Source of the DNA: a virus
Reading direction: 5' to 3' (one strand)
Length of the DNA stretch: 24,167 nucleotides
IMG/VR virus record: IMGVR_UViG_3300023440_000027
Coordinates: 1-24,167 of that record
The notes under the pieces were generated by a model that did no database searches, was not told where the DNA came from, and saw only the letters and a list, made by a program, of their open reading frames with translations. Of the stretch, positions 1 to 7,157 are shown piece by piece; position 1 is the stretch's first letter, and each line of letters begins with the position of its first letter. A program made the translations under genes and the position numbers.

Positions 1-261
1 AGTGTATATCATATCTTTTGCAAGCATTGTGGCTTTTTCTGCCAACAATCTTTCGTATTCGCATTTTGCTCTCCACCCTTTCTCGGGCGTATCAATACCA
101 AGTACACGGATTTTTAATTTAAGTTCTGGCGGTAACCAACTCGGAGCTACATACAACGTATCGCCATCATATACTCCAGTTACCCTCCACCTATACTCTC
201 CTGCAACTACAACTTGCATCGATACAAGTATTAATATTAGTGTAACTACAATGTTACGCAT
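1..261 (-). CDS. Secreted thermonuclease-like (staphylococcal nuclease fold) protein, 3' end cut by window edge
   Basis: Eighty-seven codons are open to the left edge, so the C-terminus is missing. The start ATG shares its A with the TAA stop of the upstream gene (TAATG), implying translational coupling. Residues 1-20 look like a signal peptide: a short polar start, a run of Leu/Ile/Val, and an Ala-Gly cleavage site. Then comes the nuclease signature: YDGDT at residues 31-35 and RVLGIDTPE at 52-60. These match the calcium ligands Asp21 and Asp40 and catalytic Arg35 and Glu43 of staphylococcal nuclease (here Asp34, Asp57, Arg52, Glu60). The second catalytic Arg lies beyond the window. Family members cut DNA and RNA with calcium. 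An exported phage copy could act in the periplasm or outside the cell, which is inference. The fold assignment is strong; the role is open. Confidence 0.85.
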   Translation of the reverse strand, partial: MRNIVVTLILILVSMQVVVAGEYRWRVTGVYDGDTLYVAPSWLPPELKLKIRVLGIDTPEKGWRAKCEYERLLAEKATMLAKDMIYT

Positions 262-1730
262 TATTTGAATGCCTTAAATGCACGTATTAACTCATTTTCG
301 AGCTGGGTCGACTCTTGCTGTAGCTTAGACATTGCATTGTCACCTTTGTTATATTTGTTAGCATTTGCGGGATTTTTCTGATTATTTAAGCCACCGCTGT
401 TGGTGTTTACCATAAACTCAGTATCTTGATAATCACCGCGTGCTTCACTATCATTTTCTGTTGAATTTGCCCATTCGTCAACTTGCTTGCCTGCTAATGT
501 TGTAATAATATCTAAACTTTCATCAAATGTATTATTGCAGTCTGTGCATTCAGTACGTTCACCGTCGTCGTCATCACAATATCCTGTGCCACCGCATGTA
601 GAGCATGTGCTTTTTTCTTCTAATTTTTCTTCGCCACTTTTTGCTGCATGATAACCGGTTGTAAATTCTCCGCTATCCGGACCCCACTCATCACTTACAT
701 TCACGTCAGTAATATGTCCACCGCGTTGTGCCAATTCATACCCTGCATCATATGCCGCTTGCTTACCTGCTTCCGGATCATAAAAATCAGATGCAGACTC
801 TTGCATATCAGGGTCAACTGGATCAGTCACCACATCAATTGCAGGATCATCTATTTCATTCGGTGCATCAAAGCTAATATCGTCTGTGTCAATGTCGTCT
901 GCACCAAATACATCGGCAGTTGCAATATTATAATCAACGCCAAAGTCGTCGATGCCATTTTCAATATCCGGAGTATTAGCTGCTGTGTCGGGTTCAAACT
1001 CTGTCGGACCATTTAATGGGTCTTCTAATGAATCTTCCGGTTCATCAAATTCTGCAGGTGTGTATCCAGTTGACGCAGGAGCTATGCCCATCGGACTAGT
1101 ATCAGATGTACCGCTAGGTGTAAGGCCTGCATTTCTTAGCACAGATGAAATGCTTTCGGCTTCGTCTGCAGGACTGCCTTGAGTTGCATTTATAGTAAGT
1201 GTACCATCTACTGCGGCTGTTGCCATAATATCTTCAGATAACATTGCACGCTCTTTTTCTTTACCTTCATGCAGATTAATATATGCATTATATTCTTGAT
1301 GCACATCCCCGGGCGTATCATTCAACTGATCAGAATCTTCTATTGCATCAGTGTCGGCTTCTGCTACCGGACTTGCATCTTCTAATCGATCTAGTACAAT
1401 ATCGTAAATTTGTTCAAAATCGTCATCTGGATGCAATCCCATCGAAACCACAACATCATCGTATAGTTCTTGTATTTTTGTAATTGCAACAGTTTCACCC
1501 GGTGTATTACCATGTGAACTAACTAGCCCGTATAGTAAATACGGGTCGCCAGTTGCAACAATATCTGCTATAATTTGATCAGCTTCTTTTTGTGCATTTG
1601 CATCTTCTTCTAGTGAAGCCGACAATGGATTCTGTGTTGTTTCTGCACTGTTTATTGCATCACTGAAGTCTGCGGTTTCATTTGTAATTGCTAATTCTTT
1701 TAGTGTATCTAATACGTTATATAAATTCAT
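261..1730 (-). CDS. Unknown very acidic protein with zinc-binding Cys cluster
   Basis: I do not recognise this 489-residue protein as a named family. Residues 1-120 look helical. Residues about 100-315 are rich in Asp, Glu, Pro, Ser and Thr and are probably disordered. Residues 321-365 form a short motif (AAYDAGYELAQRGG, then FTTGYHAA) that loosely resembles ribosome-modulation-factor-like repeats. A Cys cluster follows, C376xxC379GGTGYC385 then C395xxC398, as in DnaJ-type zinc ribbons. The last 25 residues are a Lys/Gln/Glu-rich helix. It starts 8 nt after the upstream gene, whose stop overlaps the ribosome-binding site (TAAGGA), so the two are co-translated. Its placement with gp4 and gp16 suggests a late virion, scaffold or packaging role, but this is inference. 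Acidic disorder could also fit a decoy or chaperone-like protein. Confidence 0.75.
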   Translation of the reverse strand: MNLYNVLDTLKELAITNETADFSDAINSAETTQNPLSASLEEDANAQKEADQIIADIVATGDPYLLYGLVSSHGNTPGETVAITKIQELYDDVVVSMGLHPDDDFEQIYDIVLDRLEDASPVAEADTDAIEDSDQLNDTPGDVHQEYNAYINLHEGKEKERAMLSEDIMATAAVDGTLTINATQGSPADEAESISSVLRNAGLTPSGTSDTSPMGIAPASTGYTPAEFDEPEDSLEDPLNGPTEFEPDTAANTPDIENGIDDFGVDYNIATADVFGADDIDTDDISFDAPNEIDDPAIDVVTDPVDPDMQESASDFYDPEAGKQAAYDAGYELAQRGGHITDVNVSDEWGPDSGEFTTGYHAAKSGEEKLEEKSTCSTCGGTGYCDDDDGERTECTDCNNTFDESLDIITTLAGKQVDEWANSTENDSEARGDYQDTEFMVNTNSGGLNNQKNPANANKYNKGDNAMSKLQQESTQLENELIRAFKAFK

Positions 1731-1738
1731 AATATTCC

Positions 1739-2302
1739 TTATCTTGCAAACGATTTAACGTCTGGAAGTTTTGCTTTTTTATTGCTACCCATGGCACTCT
1801 TTGTACCTTGCGGTAGATCATTTGTTGTTTTTGCAGGGGGTGTATTTGGTGCTGCATACTCAATATTTGATTTATCTGCATTTTTAACATCTGCACTATT
1901 ATACTCGTCGCCTGCTTGCTTATCGCCTTCTGGTAATTCTGCTGTTAATATTGGTCCTTCCTCGCTTGCTCCGTCAATTGGTTCAACAAAATCCGACGAT
2001 ACAATATTAATACAATTATCGTCGATTCCCATGCCGGCAATAATACTTTGAATTTGTGCACTTGATGCTGGATAATTAAATTCTGCATCCATTGTATGCA
2101 CTTCGGCATTTTCAACGTTACTAAAACCCAATGGCTTTTTTTGTATTGGAGTTTTGTTAGCTGTAGAAAGTGATACTAAGTCAAATTGATCTAATTTCTT
2201 TTCTAGCTTCTTGCAAAAATCATCAGGCAATTCAGCGGCAATTTTAATGCGGTAAGTATATGTCTGGCGATTTTCGACTATGTACTGGTTAAGTGATTTC
2301 AT
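1739..2302 (-). CDS. Conserved protein of marine T4-like phages, function unknown
   Basis: This 187-residue protein begins MKSLNQYIVE and has a mixed alpha/beta N-terminal half (about residues 1-108). From memory, similar proteins with the KTPIQ...PL segment (near residue 50) occur in T4-like phages of marine bacteria, without a named function. Residues about 110-187 are rich in Ala, Asp, Pro, Asn and Lys and look disordered. The two-part layout, small domain plus flexible tail, fits a virion or scaffold component, but that is a guess. It has its own late-promoter-like box 25 nt upstream and a weak ribosome-binding site (AAAGAGA). Its stop codon overlaps the ribosome-binding site of the next gene, so they form a transcription unit with the 489-residue protein and the nuclease. 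Confidence 0.75.
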   Translation of the reverse strand: MKSLNQYIVENRQTYTYRIKIAAELPDDFCKKLEKKLDQFDLVSLSTANKTPIQKKPLGFSNVENAEVHTMDAEFNYPASSAQIQSIIAGMGIDDNCINIVSSDFVEPIDGASEEGPILTAELPEGDKQAGDEYNSADVKNADKSNIEYAAPNTPPAKTTNDLPQGTKSAMGSNKKAKLPDVKSFAR

Positions 2303-2327
2303 AATATATCTCTTTAATAATTTATTG

Positions 2328-2335
2328 TATTTATG
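2328..2335 (-). promoter_or_regulatory. Late-promoter-like box CATAAATA for the 187-residue gene
   Basis: The box reads CATAAATA on the minus strand, one base from the T4 late consensus TATAAATA. It ends 25 nt before the ATG at 2302, in the only gap between gp16 and this gene. T4-type late promoters need no -35 element, and none is obvious here. Confidence 0.7.
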
Positions 2336-2341
2336 TCGTTG

Positions 2342-2896
2342 TTATTCTTTTGTTGCAGTATCAGCATCGACAGCTTTATCTAATAGTTGACGTAACAATT
2401 CGTTTCTGTCTATAATATGGCCTTCGCCGTTTTCTGCGTTGTCGCCCAACGGTGCTTGTTTTACTGCATGTTTATCTATGTCGTGCTGTAACCGTAGTTG
2501 CTTAATCTGTAAATCTACCATCCGTAGCTTTTTATTAACCTTAGCATTCTTTGCAGTAATTGCATGACCTAATAAGCCACTTGCAACTCCAAATATTTCC
2601 GATGCTGTGCGAGAATCTACATTCATTCCTAGTGTCATTAATTCATTAAAGCTATCTACTGCTGCAGCGGCGAGATCATCCATTTCTTTATCACTGGATT
2701 CTAGCTCGCGTACTGACGGTAATGCACTATTAATCTTTTCTATCTGTATTAGCGTATTCTCCGAAATATTGCCTGGTATCACAGCTATTTCAGCATCATC
2801 TTTTAATAAATCTTCAGGTTCGTCGTCTGTAGCAGTAAAAAAATCTTTTACTGGTTCGGGTTCAACGTTGAATATCTCTTCTAATTGTTTTGTCAT
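2342..2896 (-). CDS. gp16: Small terminase subunit, T4 gp16-like
   Basis: The 184-residue protein has an acidic N-terminal tail and a central helical region (about residues 70-145) with the pattern SRTASEIFGVASGLLGHAIT followed by a Lys-rich heptad-like helix. This resembles the oligomerising helical core of T4 gp16 (164 residues; SPRHMEVFATLMGQ then the NREILKLHKDMKDI region). Small terminases bind phage DNA and regulate the gp17 motor/nuclease during head filling. No gp17 is visible in the window. The gene lies next to gp4, another head-maturation gene. A late-promoter-like box ends only 5 nt before the ATG and there is no Shine-Dalgarno sequence, so the mRNA may be leaderless. The assignment rests on pattern recall, not an alignment search. 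Confidence 0.7.
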   Translation of the reverse strand: MTKQLEEIFNVEPEPVKDFFTATDDEPEDLLKDDAEIAVIPGNISENTLIQIEKINSALPSVRELESSDKEMDDLAAAAVDSFNELMTLGMNVDSRTASEIFGVASGLLGHAITAKNAKVNKKLRMVDLQIKQLRLQHDIDKHAVKQAPLGDNAENGEGHIIDRNELLRQLLDKAVDADTATKE

Positions 2897-2901
2897 ATAT
2901 G

Positions 2902-2909
2902 TATTTATT
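2902..2909 (-). promoter_or_regulatory. Late-promoter-like box AATAAATA, leaderless type, for gp16
   Basis: On the minus strand the sequence is AATAAATA, then CATAT, then the gp16 ATG. The box overlaps the last codons of gp4 (stop at 2905). With T4-like spacing the transcript would start at or within a base or two of the ATG. No purine-rich ribosome-binding site fits in the 5 nt. Confidence 0.65.
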
Positions 2910-3345
2910 TACGGCCCTGGCTGGCTGCAAATATATCATTTTCGTTAACAACACGAAATGTTAGTCCAACTTGCTTACAATATTTTGCTGCCGCTTGCCA
3001 TTTTGCATGATTTACTGCAACTACTGCCCTTGTTTGCTGAGAAGCACGTTTAGATTCTACTAAGCTTTGACTACGCGGTTTTATTTCAACCATTTCAGCA
3101 AATGTTTGACCTGTTTTATCTTGATATGTTATTACAAAATCGGGTACGTATATTGATTGCTTTCCTTTTACCGGATTCATGTACGGAATACGCATTGGCT
3201 CACTCGCCCATTGTAACACAGATGGATGATTATCACAAAATTGCATAAACACAAATTCCCAGCTACTACGATATGTCGGATTTTTGCCACCTATAAATTT
3301 TTCTGGATTTTTTGGTACAAATATACCTTTTGCATACTTAGCCAT
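2905..3345 (-). CDS. gp4: Head completion nuclease, T4 gp4-like
   Basis: The 146-residue protein matches T4 gp4 (about 150 residues) in order of motifs: an N-terminal GIFVPKNPEKF segment, TYRSSWE (T4 has TYRSNWE), WASEPMRIPY (T4 WGSETAVIPY), a PDF/D strand, and EMVEIKPRSQ (T4 FIEIKPKKE). It ends with a KWQAAAKYC...LTFRVV region, as in T4 (KWKAA...IKFRIL). The E...PD...EIKP set fits a PD-(D/E)xK-type nuclease. In T4, gp4 with gp50/65 finishes the filled head so that tails can join. The start lies one base after the stop of the preceding gene (TAATATG). Confidence 0.9.
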   Translation of the reverse strand: MAKYAKGIFVPKNPEKFIGGKNPTYRSSWEFVFMQFCDNHPSVLQWASEPMRIPYMNPVKGKQSIYVPDFVITYQDKTGQTFAEMVEIKPRSQSLVESKRASQQTRAVVAVNHAKWQAAAKYCKQVGLTFRVVNENDIFAASQGRK

Positions 3346-3346
3346 A

Positions 3347-3694
3347 TTAAATTAGCACATTCCTTGCTGCAAATATATTAGGGTTCACTTTATTCGGTAC
3401 GCCTAGTAGAGTAGTCGGTTTACGGATCTCATTTAAGTACGATGCTATAGATGCTGTTAATTCTAGTTTGTTTGTTGTATTAAACGAGTTAATTAAATCT
3501 ATCGGAGAAACACTGTTTGCTGCTGCAATTTGAAATATTGCGGCTGTGAAGTTTTCAGCAGCAGTATTATTTTGCATCGAATCACGCAATATACTATATA
3601 CCATATCATATTCGTTAACTGGTATTGTAGCGTTAAAATTATAAAAATCGTCGCGAATTTGTACTGTGGTGCTAGTTTTATTTAGTTGTGCCAT
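3347..3694 (-). CDS. Small conserved tail-region protein, function unknown
   Basis: This 115-residue protein is predicted alpha-helical after a short beta-rich N-terminus (residues 1-25). Features are a DMVYSILRDSM helix, an ENFTAAIFQIAAANSVSP helix near the centre, and a C-terminal segment ending in NIFAARNVLI. From memory, proteins with this layout sit beside tail-tube genes in marine T4-like phages without an assigned role. It overlaps the end of the tube-like gene by 17 nt and is followed one base later by gp4, so it is translated from the gp19 operon. A tail assembly or connector function is plausible by position only. Confidence 0.75.
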   Translation of the reverse strand: MAQLNKTSTTVQIRDDFYNFNATIPVNEYDMVYSILRDSMQNNTAAENFTAAIFQIAAANSVSPIDLINSFNTTNKLELTASIASYLNEIRKPTTLLGVPNKVNPNIFAARNVLI

Positions 3695-4808
3695 TGTTAT
3701 TTCCTATATTCAGTCGGTTTGCTACGACAGGAACGATTGATGCAGGTTTATTTACTGGGAAGCGACCACGCGGACTATTAATGGCATCTTTTAATATTGA
3801 TGCGCCTTCATTTTTTAATATATTTTTAATGCCTGCCGACGACACTGTTCTTGCACTGATACCTGCTGTACGCACTGCACCTGCTATGTTGCCTTTTGAC
3901 AGGTCACTGATTATACTATTACTAGCATCCAATAAACCTGCTTGGCCAAAAATACTTGCCGAAGAACCGGCAGTACCTAAACTACTAGGCTCTTTATCAT
4001 ATCTAGCAGGAGATGCAAACCCGTCTACTGGTATACCCGATCTATCTATATTACCTTCGTAATATTTAACAGTCTCGTATGCCAAGGTCATGTTATTTGC
4101 CATTGTACCGCCTGCCTCTGAATAATTATATTCGTCGTGCTGGAAAGATGTAATATGGGGATTAATAAGAACATAACATACAAATCGCTTTTTATCCATG
4201 CCAAATATTTTAATCGAATTAAAAAAGATAGGTTTTGTTGCATCGTTTCCGAAGCCCCCGGCATCAACGCCGCCTGTTTCGCCGTCATAGCCCCATTCTG
4301 TAACAGATCGTTTGGCTTTATATAAGTCGCGCTCTCCATATTTAAAACCAGGGGCTGGTTGATTATTATTGTTAGCCCCCTGTTCTTTAAATGGGTACAC
4401 AGAATCCTTGAAGTAGTACGTCATATAATCGTACCATAGATTTCGTGTTAAGTTTGCGCTGTCATCATGCAACGATAGTGATATATCATCATAATTTATT
4501 TTAGTCTGAATTATACGTTTGCGGTTATACTGATTTAGCTCTTCTGTCTCTATGCTATATTTAGGTAACTGAATGTTTTTAACAAGTACGCCAAGATCAA
4601 TCTGGCTTTGTGCATCATACCGGGCTTGTAGCCCGGGTATCTCAGCTTTATTAATATCAAAATACACATGGTATTGGAACTTTAGCCGTGGTGCTAATTC
4701 GTATCCATTTGACAGGAACGTCTTTGATGCATGTGTGAAGTCCTTGAGGGTATTAACCCCCAAGAACCCGTTAACTACTTCGCTACCGAAGTTGCTAAAA
4801 ATATCCAT
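3678..4808 (-). CDS. Second tail-tube-fold protein, possible gp54-like tube initiator
   Basis: The 376-residue protein has a tube-type core: LKFQYHVYFDI (residues 42-52), a VKNIQLPKYSIETEELNQYN segment (76-95), KINYDDISLSLHDD (103-116), and a late strand pair around VCYVLINPHITSFQHDEYNY (210-229) followed by MTLAYETVKYY (240-250). This strand order is that of T4 gp19 and gp54. The C-terminal 110 residues are Ala/Ser/Gly-rich and probably flexible. Its ATG shares one base with the gp19 stop (TAATG), a sign of coupled synthesis. In T4, gp54 sits on the baseplate hub and starts tube polymerisation. I infer a similar tube-end or baseplate role; a tube-cap role is the alternative. The 17-nt overlap with the next gene indicates co-translation. 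Confidence 0.75.
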   Translation of the reverse strand: MDIFSNFGSEVVNGFLGVNTLKDFTHASKTFLSNGYELAPRLKFQYHVYFDINKAEIPGLQARYDAQSQIDLGVLVKNIQLPKYSIETEELNQYNRKRIIQTKINYDDISLSLHDDSANLTRNLWYDYMTYYFKDSVYPFKEQGANNNNQPAPGFKYGERDLYKAKRSVTEWGYDGETGGVDAGGFGNDATKPIFFNSIKIFGMDKKRFVCYVLINPHITSFQHDEYNYSEAGGTMANNMTLAYETVKYYEGNIDRSGIPVDGFASPARYDKEPSSLGTAGSSASIFGQAGLLDASNSIISDLSKGNIAGAVRTAGISARTVSSAGIKNILKNEGASILKDAINSPRGRFPVNKPASIVPVVANRLNIGNNNGTTK

Positions 4809-5425
4809 TAACCCGTAGCTGCTGAGCCTAATGTACGTCCAACTGCTGCGCCAACACCAGAACCAATCGGTGATTGTACTGCATTATCAATTTTAACAGT
4901 TAATGCAATCGTAGCTGCATCACTAGTAGCATAGTTTAAATCGCCGTAGTCTGCACCCGCTAAGTAGCAACCGTACATTTCCCATGTTTCCAATACAACT
5001 GGGGCATTAGTTCCGTTGCCACCATCTAAGATTTCTAGTTTAGTAGTAAACTTATAATCAATACCAGATGCCGCAGATGATTGTTCCATATGATCTAATT
5101 GTTTTTGTAACTGCTCGCCAACTAATTTAGATACATTACCTAATGCATCGTCACGTAAGTTAACAGACCAATCGCCCCACTCATGTTTGCCGGCTATATG
5201 TACTAGCGAGTTATATACATGTAGCGGAATATCAGTATGCGTTACACTTGGTCGTTTAGTATCAATTACTTGTTTTGTTAATTCTGACGAAGGTGCACTT
5301 ACACCAAAGCCTTCAAATGTTACTCTAAAACGATACTTTAACTTCGGCATTAATAAACCTTGAGTCGAAGAACTCTGGTCGTTGCTCAAAGGTACCGTCA
5401 TTTTTGTCAGGGATGCTGTAGCCAT
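4808..5425 (-). CDS. gp19: Tail tube monomer, T4 gp19-like
   Basis: The 205-residue protein has the length and layout of tail tube subunits: a short flexible N-terminus, LLMPKLKYRFRVTFEGFGV (about residues 24-42), ELTKQVIDTKRPSVTHTDIP (48-67), a WGDWSVNLRDD segment (82-92), a long helix (GEQLQKQLDHME), and a C-terminal LETWEMYGCYLAGADYGDLN region followed by a strand ending in KIDNAVQ. Tube subunits stack in hexameric rings inside the sheath and form the DNA channel. It heads the operon tube, tube-like, 115-residue protein, gp4. A late-promoter-like box lies 29 nt upstream and a good ribosome-binding site (AAGGAG) precedes the ATG. The homing endonuclease cassette separates it from its usual neighbour, the sheath gene. 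Confidence 0.92.
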   Translation of the reverse strand: MATASLTKMTVPLSNDQSSSTQGLLMPKLKYRFRVTFEGFGVSAPSSELTKQVIDTKRPSVTHTDIPLHVYNSLVHIAGKHEWGDWSVNLRDDALGNVSKLVGEQLQKQLDHMEQSSAASGIDYKFTTKLEILDGGNGTNAPVVLETWEMYGCYLAGADYGDLNYATSDAATIALTVKIDNAVQSPIGSGVGAAVGRTLGSAATG

Positions 5426-5454
5426 GTTATCTCCTTATTCCTTAATTATATAGT

Positions 5455-5462
5455 TATTTATG
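5455..5462 (-). promoter_or_regulatory. Late-promoter-like box CATAAATA for gp19
   Basis: CATAAATA on the minus strand lies 29 nt before the gp19 ATG, and AAGGAG follows at a normal distance from the start. It is back to back with the plus-strand box of the homing endonuclease; no other element is obvious between them. Confidence 0.75.
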
Positions 5463-5527
5463 CTAGGTTGACCATTTACAAATCATCATATTTAATATAT
5501 ACTTAAACTGTTGCAGGCATTGCCTTG

Positions 5528-5535
5528 CATAAATA
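5528..5535 (+). promoter_or_regulatory. Late-promoter-like box CATAAATA for the homing endonuclease
   Basis: CATAAATA on the plus strand is followed by a 31-nt leader with AAGGAT at 5553-5558, 8 nt before the ATG. It suggests the endonuclease is transcribed late from its own promoter, divergently from gp19. Confidence 0.7.
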
Positions 5536-5566
5536 GTTTATATAGGTACTACAAGGATATCGAGCC

Positions 5567-7129
5567 ATGCCAGTTACATGTCAACTATGCAAGAAAGAAT
5601 TTGCAAGTCTAATTTCGTCATCTCATTTAAAACAGCATAATGTATCGTCTGCCGAATACAAAGATATTCATGGCAAGGATTCATTGGCTAGTGCCGAATA
5701 CCGTAATCGACGTAGCGAAAGCAACCGCGGTAAAAATAATCCTAATTATGGCAATGCTATGACTGCAAAAACAAAAGAGGCAATTAGCACAGCAAACAAG
5801 GGAAAGACCGCTTGGAATAAAGGGAAAGAATGCACCCAATCTATCAAAGAGGCAATTAGTACAGCAAACAAAGGAAAGACCGCATGGAACAAAGGAAAGA
5901 CACACACAGAAGAAACAAAAAATAAAATCCGCAATGCCCGAAAAAAACAAATTATATCGCCCGAAGCAGTTCGCAAAGCCATAACTACCAAAAGAAAAAA
6001 CGGCTACGATTTTGCTCCGTTTAAAGGGCATACGCATAGTAAAAAAAGTAAGCTACTTATTAGCAATGCCACAAAGAAAACAGCACAACAAAAATCTGAC
6101 AATGCGTTAGCAGAATATAAAACACGCATAGGCAAACACGGGTATTCTATAATTTCGTCATCTGCATCTCATGCATCTATACAGTGCAGCAAAGGTCACA
6201 TATCAGAATTTACCAGACAATACTTAACACAATCTAAATTTAAAGACACAATTTGCCCTATATGTTACCCAAGGGACATTGTAGTAAGCAAAGGTGAATT
6301 AGAGGTACGTGAGTTTGTATCATCAATTGTGCCTATTGTCGCAAACGCACGAGGTATTATTGCTCCTCTTGAATTAGATATTGTCATCCCGTCCTTGCAC
6401 CTTGCAATCGAATACAACGGATTATACTGGCACTCGGAAATACACAAAGAAAACAATTACCATAAAATTAAAATGGAAAAATGTAACGAAGCCGGCTATC
6501 GCTTAATACAAATTTTCGAAGACGAATGGCTTAATAATAAAGATATTGTAAAATCAAGGTTAGCAGCACTATTAGGACAAAATAAGGTGCTATATGCACG
6601 AAAAACAAAAATACAAGAAATATCAGCAAAAGAAGCAAATGTATTTCTTAATCAAAATCACTTACAAGGAGCAGGTAGATCAAATGTAGCATACGGGCTA
6701 TTCGACAATGACTCACTAGTTGCAGTAATGACATTTCTCAATTCAGATATTTCCAAAGGAGTTAATGGATGGGAACTAAACCGATTTGCATCACGTCTAC
6801 TTACTAATGTAGTAGGCGGAGCAAGCAAATTGCTATCAGCCTTTATAAAAAATAATAACCCCAGTGCCATAACTACATTTGCAGATCTTCGCTGGAGCAA
6901 TAATTCGTCTTTCTACACTACTATAGGCTTTAATTTTGTTCATAATTCTGTGCCCGGATATTGGTATGTATTTAATAACGACATAAAACGAATCCACCGG
7001 TATACACTTAGAAAACCGCAAGGCTGTACATTATCAGAAAAGGACCTAAGAAAACAAGAAGGATATTATCGCATATATGATTGCGGCAATGCAAAGTATA
7101 TATGGGAGTCGCAAAAAAGCCCCAATTAA
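5567..7129 (+). CDS. Free-standing homing endonuclease: NUMOD3 repeats plus Vsr-like (EDxHD) nuclease domain
   Basis: Domains in this 520-residue protein: a Cys2His2 zinc finger (C5, C8, H20, H24); three NUMOD3-type DNA-binding repeats (about 57-73, 79-96, 102-121, the last two with GKTAWNKGK) and a possible fourth near 150-166; a Cys cluster (C207, C230xxC233); a Vsr/PD-(D/E)xK-like nuclease core at about 243-322 with LELDIVIP, AIEYNG, YWHSE and IFEDEW; and a C-terminal alpha/beta domain at about 351-470 resembling acetyltransferase-like modules often joined to such nucleases. Homing endonucleases cut cognate sites lacking the gene, so repair copies it in. It lies opposite to and between sheath and tube genes, with its own late promoter. 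Lys/Asn-rich composition differs from the neighbours. Its stop codon lies in the loop of the sheath terminator. No intron or intein is seen in either flanking gene. Confidence 0.88.
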   Translation: MPVTCQLCKKEFASLISSSHLKQHNVSSAEYKDIHGKDSLASAEYRNRRSESNRGKNNPNYGNAMTAKTKEAISTANKGKTAWNKGKECTQSIKEAISTANKGKTAWNKGKTHTEETKNKIRNARKKQIISPEAVRKAITTKRKNGYDFAPFKGHTHSKKSKLLISNATKKTAQQKSDNALAEYKTRIGKHGYSIISSSASHASIQCSKGHISEFTRQYLTQSKFKDTICPICYPRDIVVSKGELEVREFVSSIVPIVANARGIIAPLELDIVIPSLHLAIEYNGLYWHSEIHKENNYHKIKMEKCNEAGYRLIQIFEDEWLNNKDIVKSRLAALLGQNKVLYARKTKIQEISAKEANVFLNQNHLQGAGRSNVAYGLFDNDSLVAVMTFLNSDISKGVNGWELNRFASRLLTNVVGGASKLLSAFIKNNNPSAITTFADLRWSNNSSFYTTIGFNFVHNSVPGYWYVFNNDIKRIHRYTLRKPQGCTLSEKDLRKQEGYYRIYDCGNAKYIWESQKSPN

Positions 7130-7136
7130 GGGGCTT
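7117..7136 (-). terminator. Hairpin terminator downstream of the sheath gene
   Basis: A perfect 7-bp stem AAGCCCC/GGGGCTT with loop AATTAA. On the minus strand it is followed by six T residues, so it mainly ends the sheath transcript (stop at 7158). On the plus strand the T tract is poor. The TAA stop of the endonuclease gene lies within the loop. Confidence 0.8.
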
Positions 7137-7157
7137 AATGTTGTGCTGTTGTGCCAA

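Noticed and set aside
2-268. Plus-strand 88-codon frame at the left edge
   Set aside because: The minus strand encodes the nuclease with signal peptide and active-site motifs in the same bases.
648-1483. Open frames on the plus strand opposite the acidic 489-residue gene
   Set aside because: They are antisense to a gene with clear codon structure, lack ribosome-binding sites and show no domain.
5681-6037. Minus-strand Phe/Cys-rich frames opposite the endonuclease repeats
   Set aside because: Low-complexity mirror of Lys-rich NUMOD3 repeats; no promoter or ribosome-binding site.
5567-7129. Endonuclease considered as lying within an intron or intein of the sheath or tube gene
   Set aside because: Both flanking genes are complete, and the endonuclease is on the opposite strand in the intergenic space.
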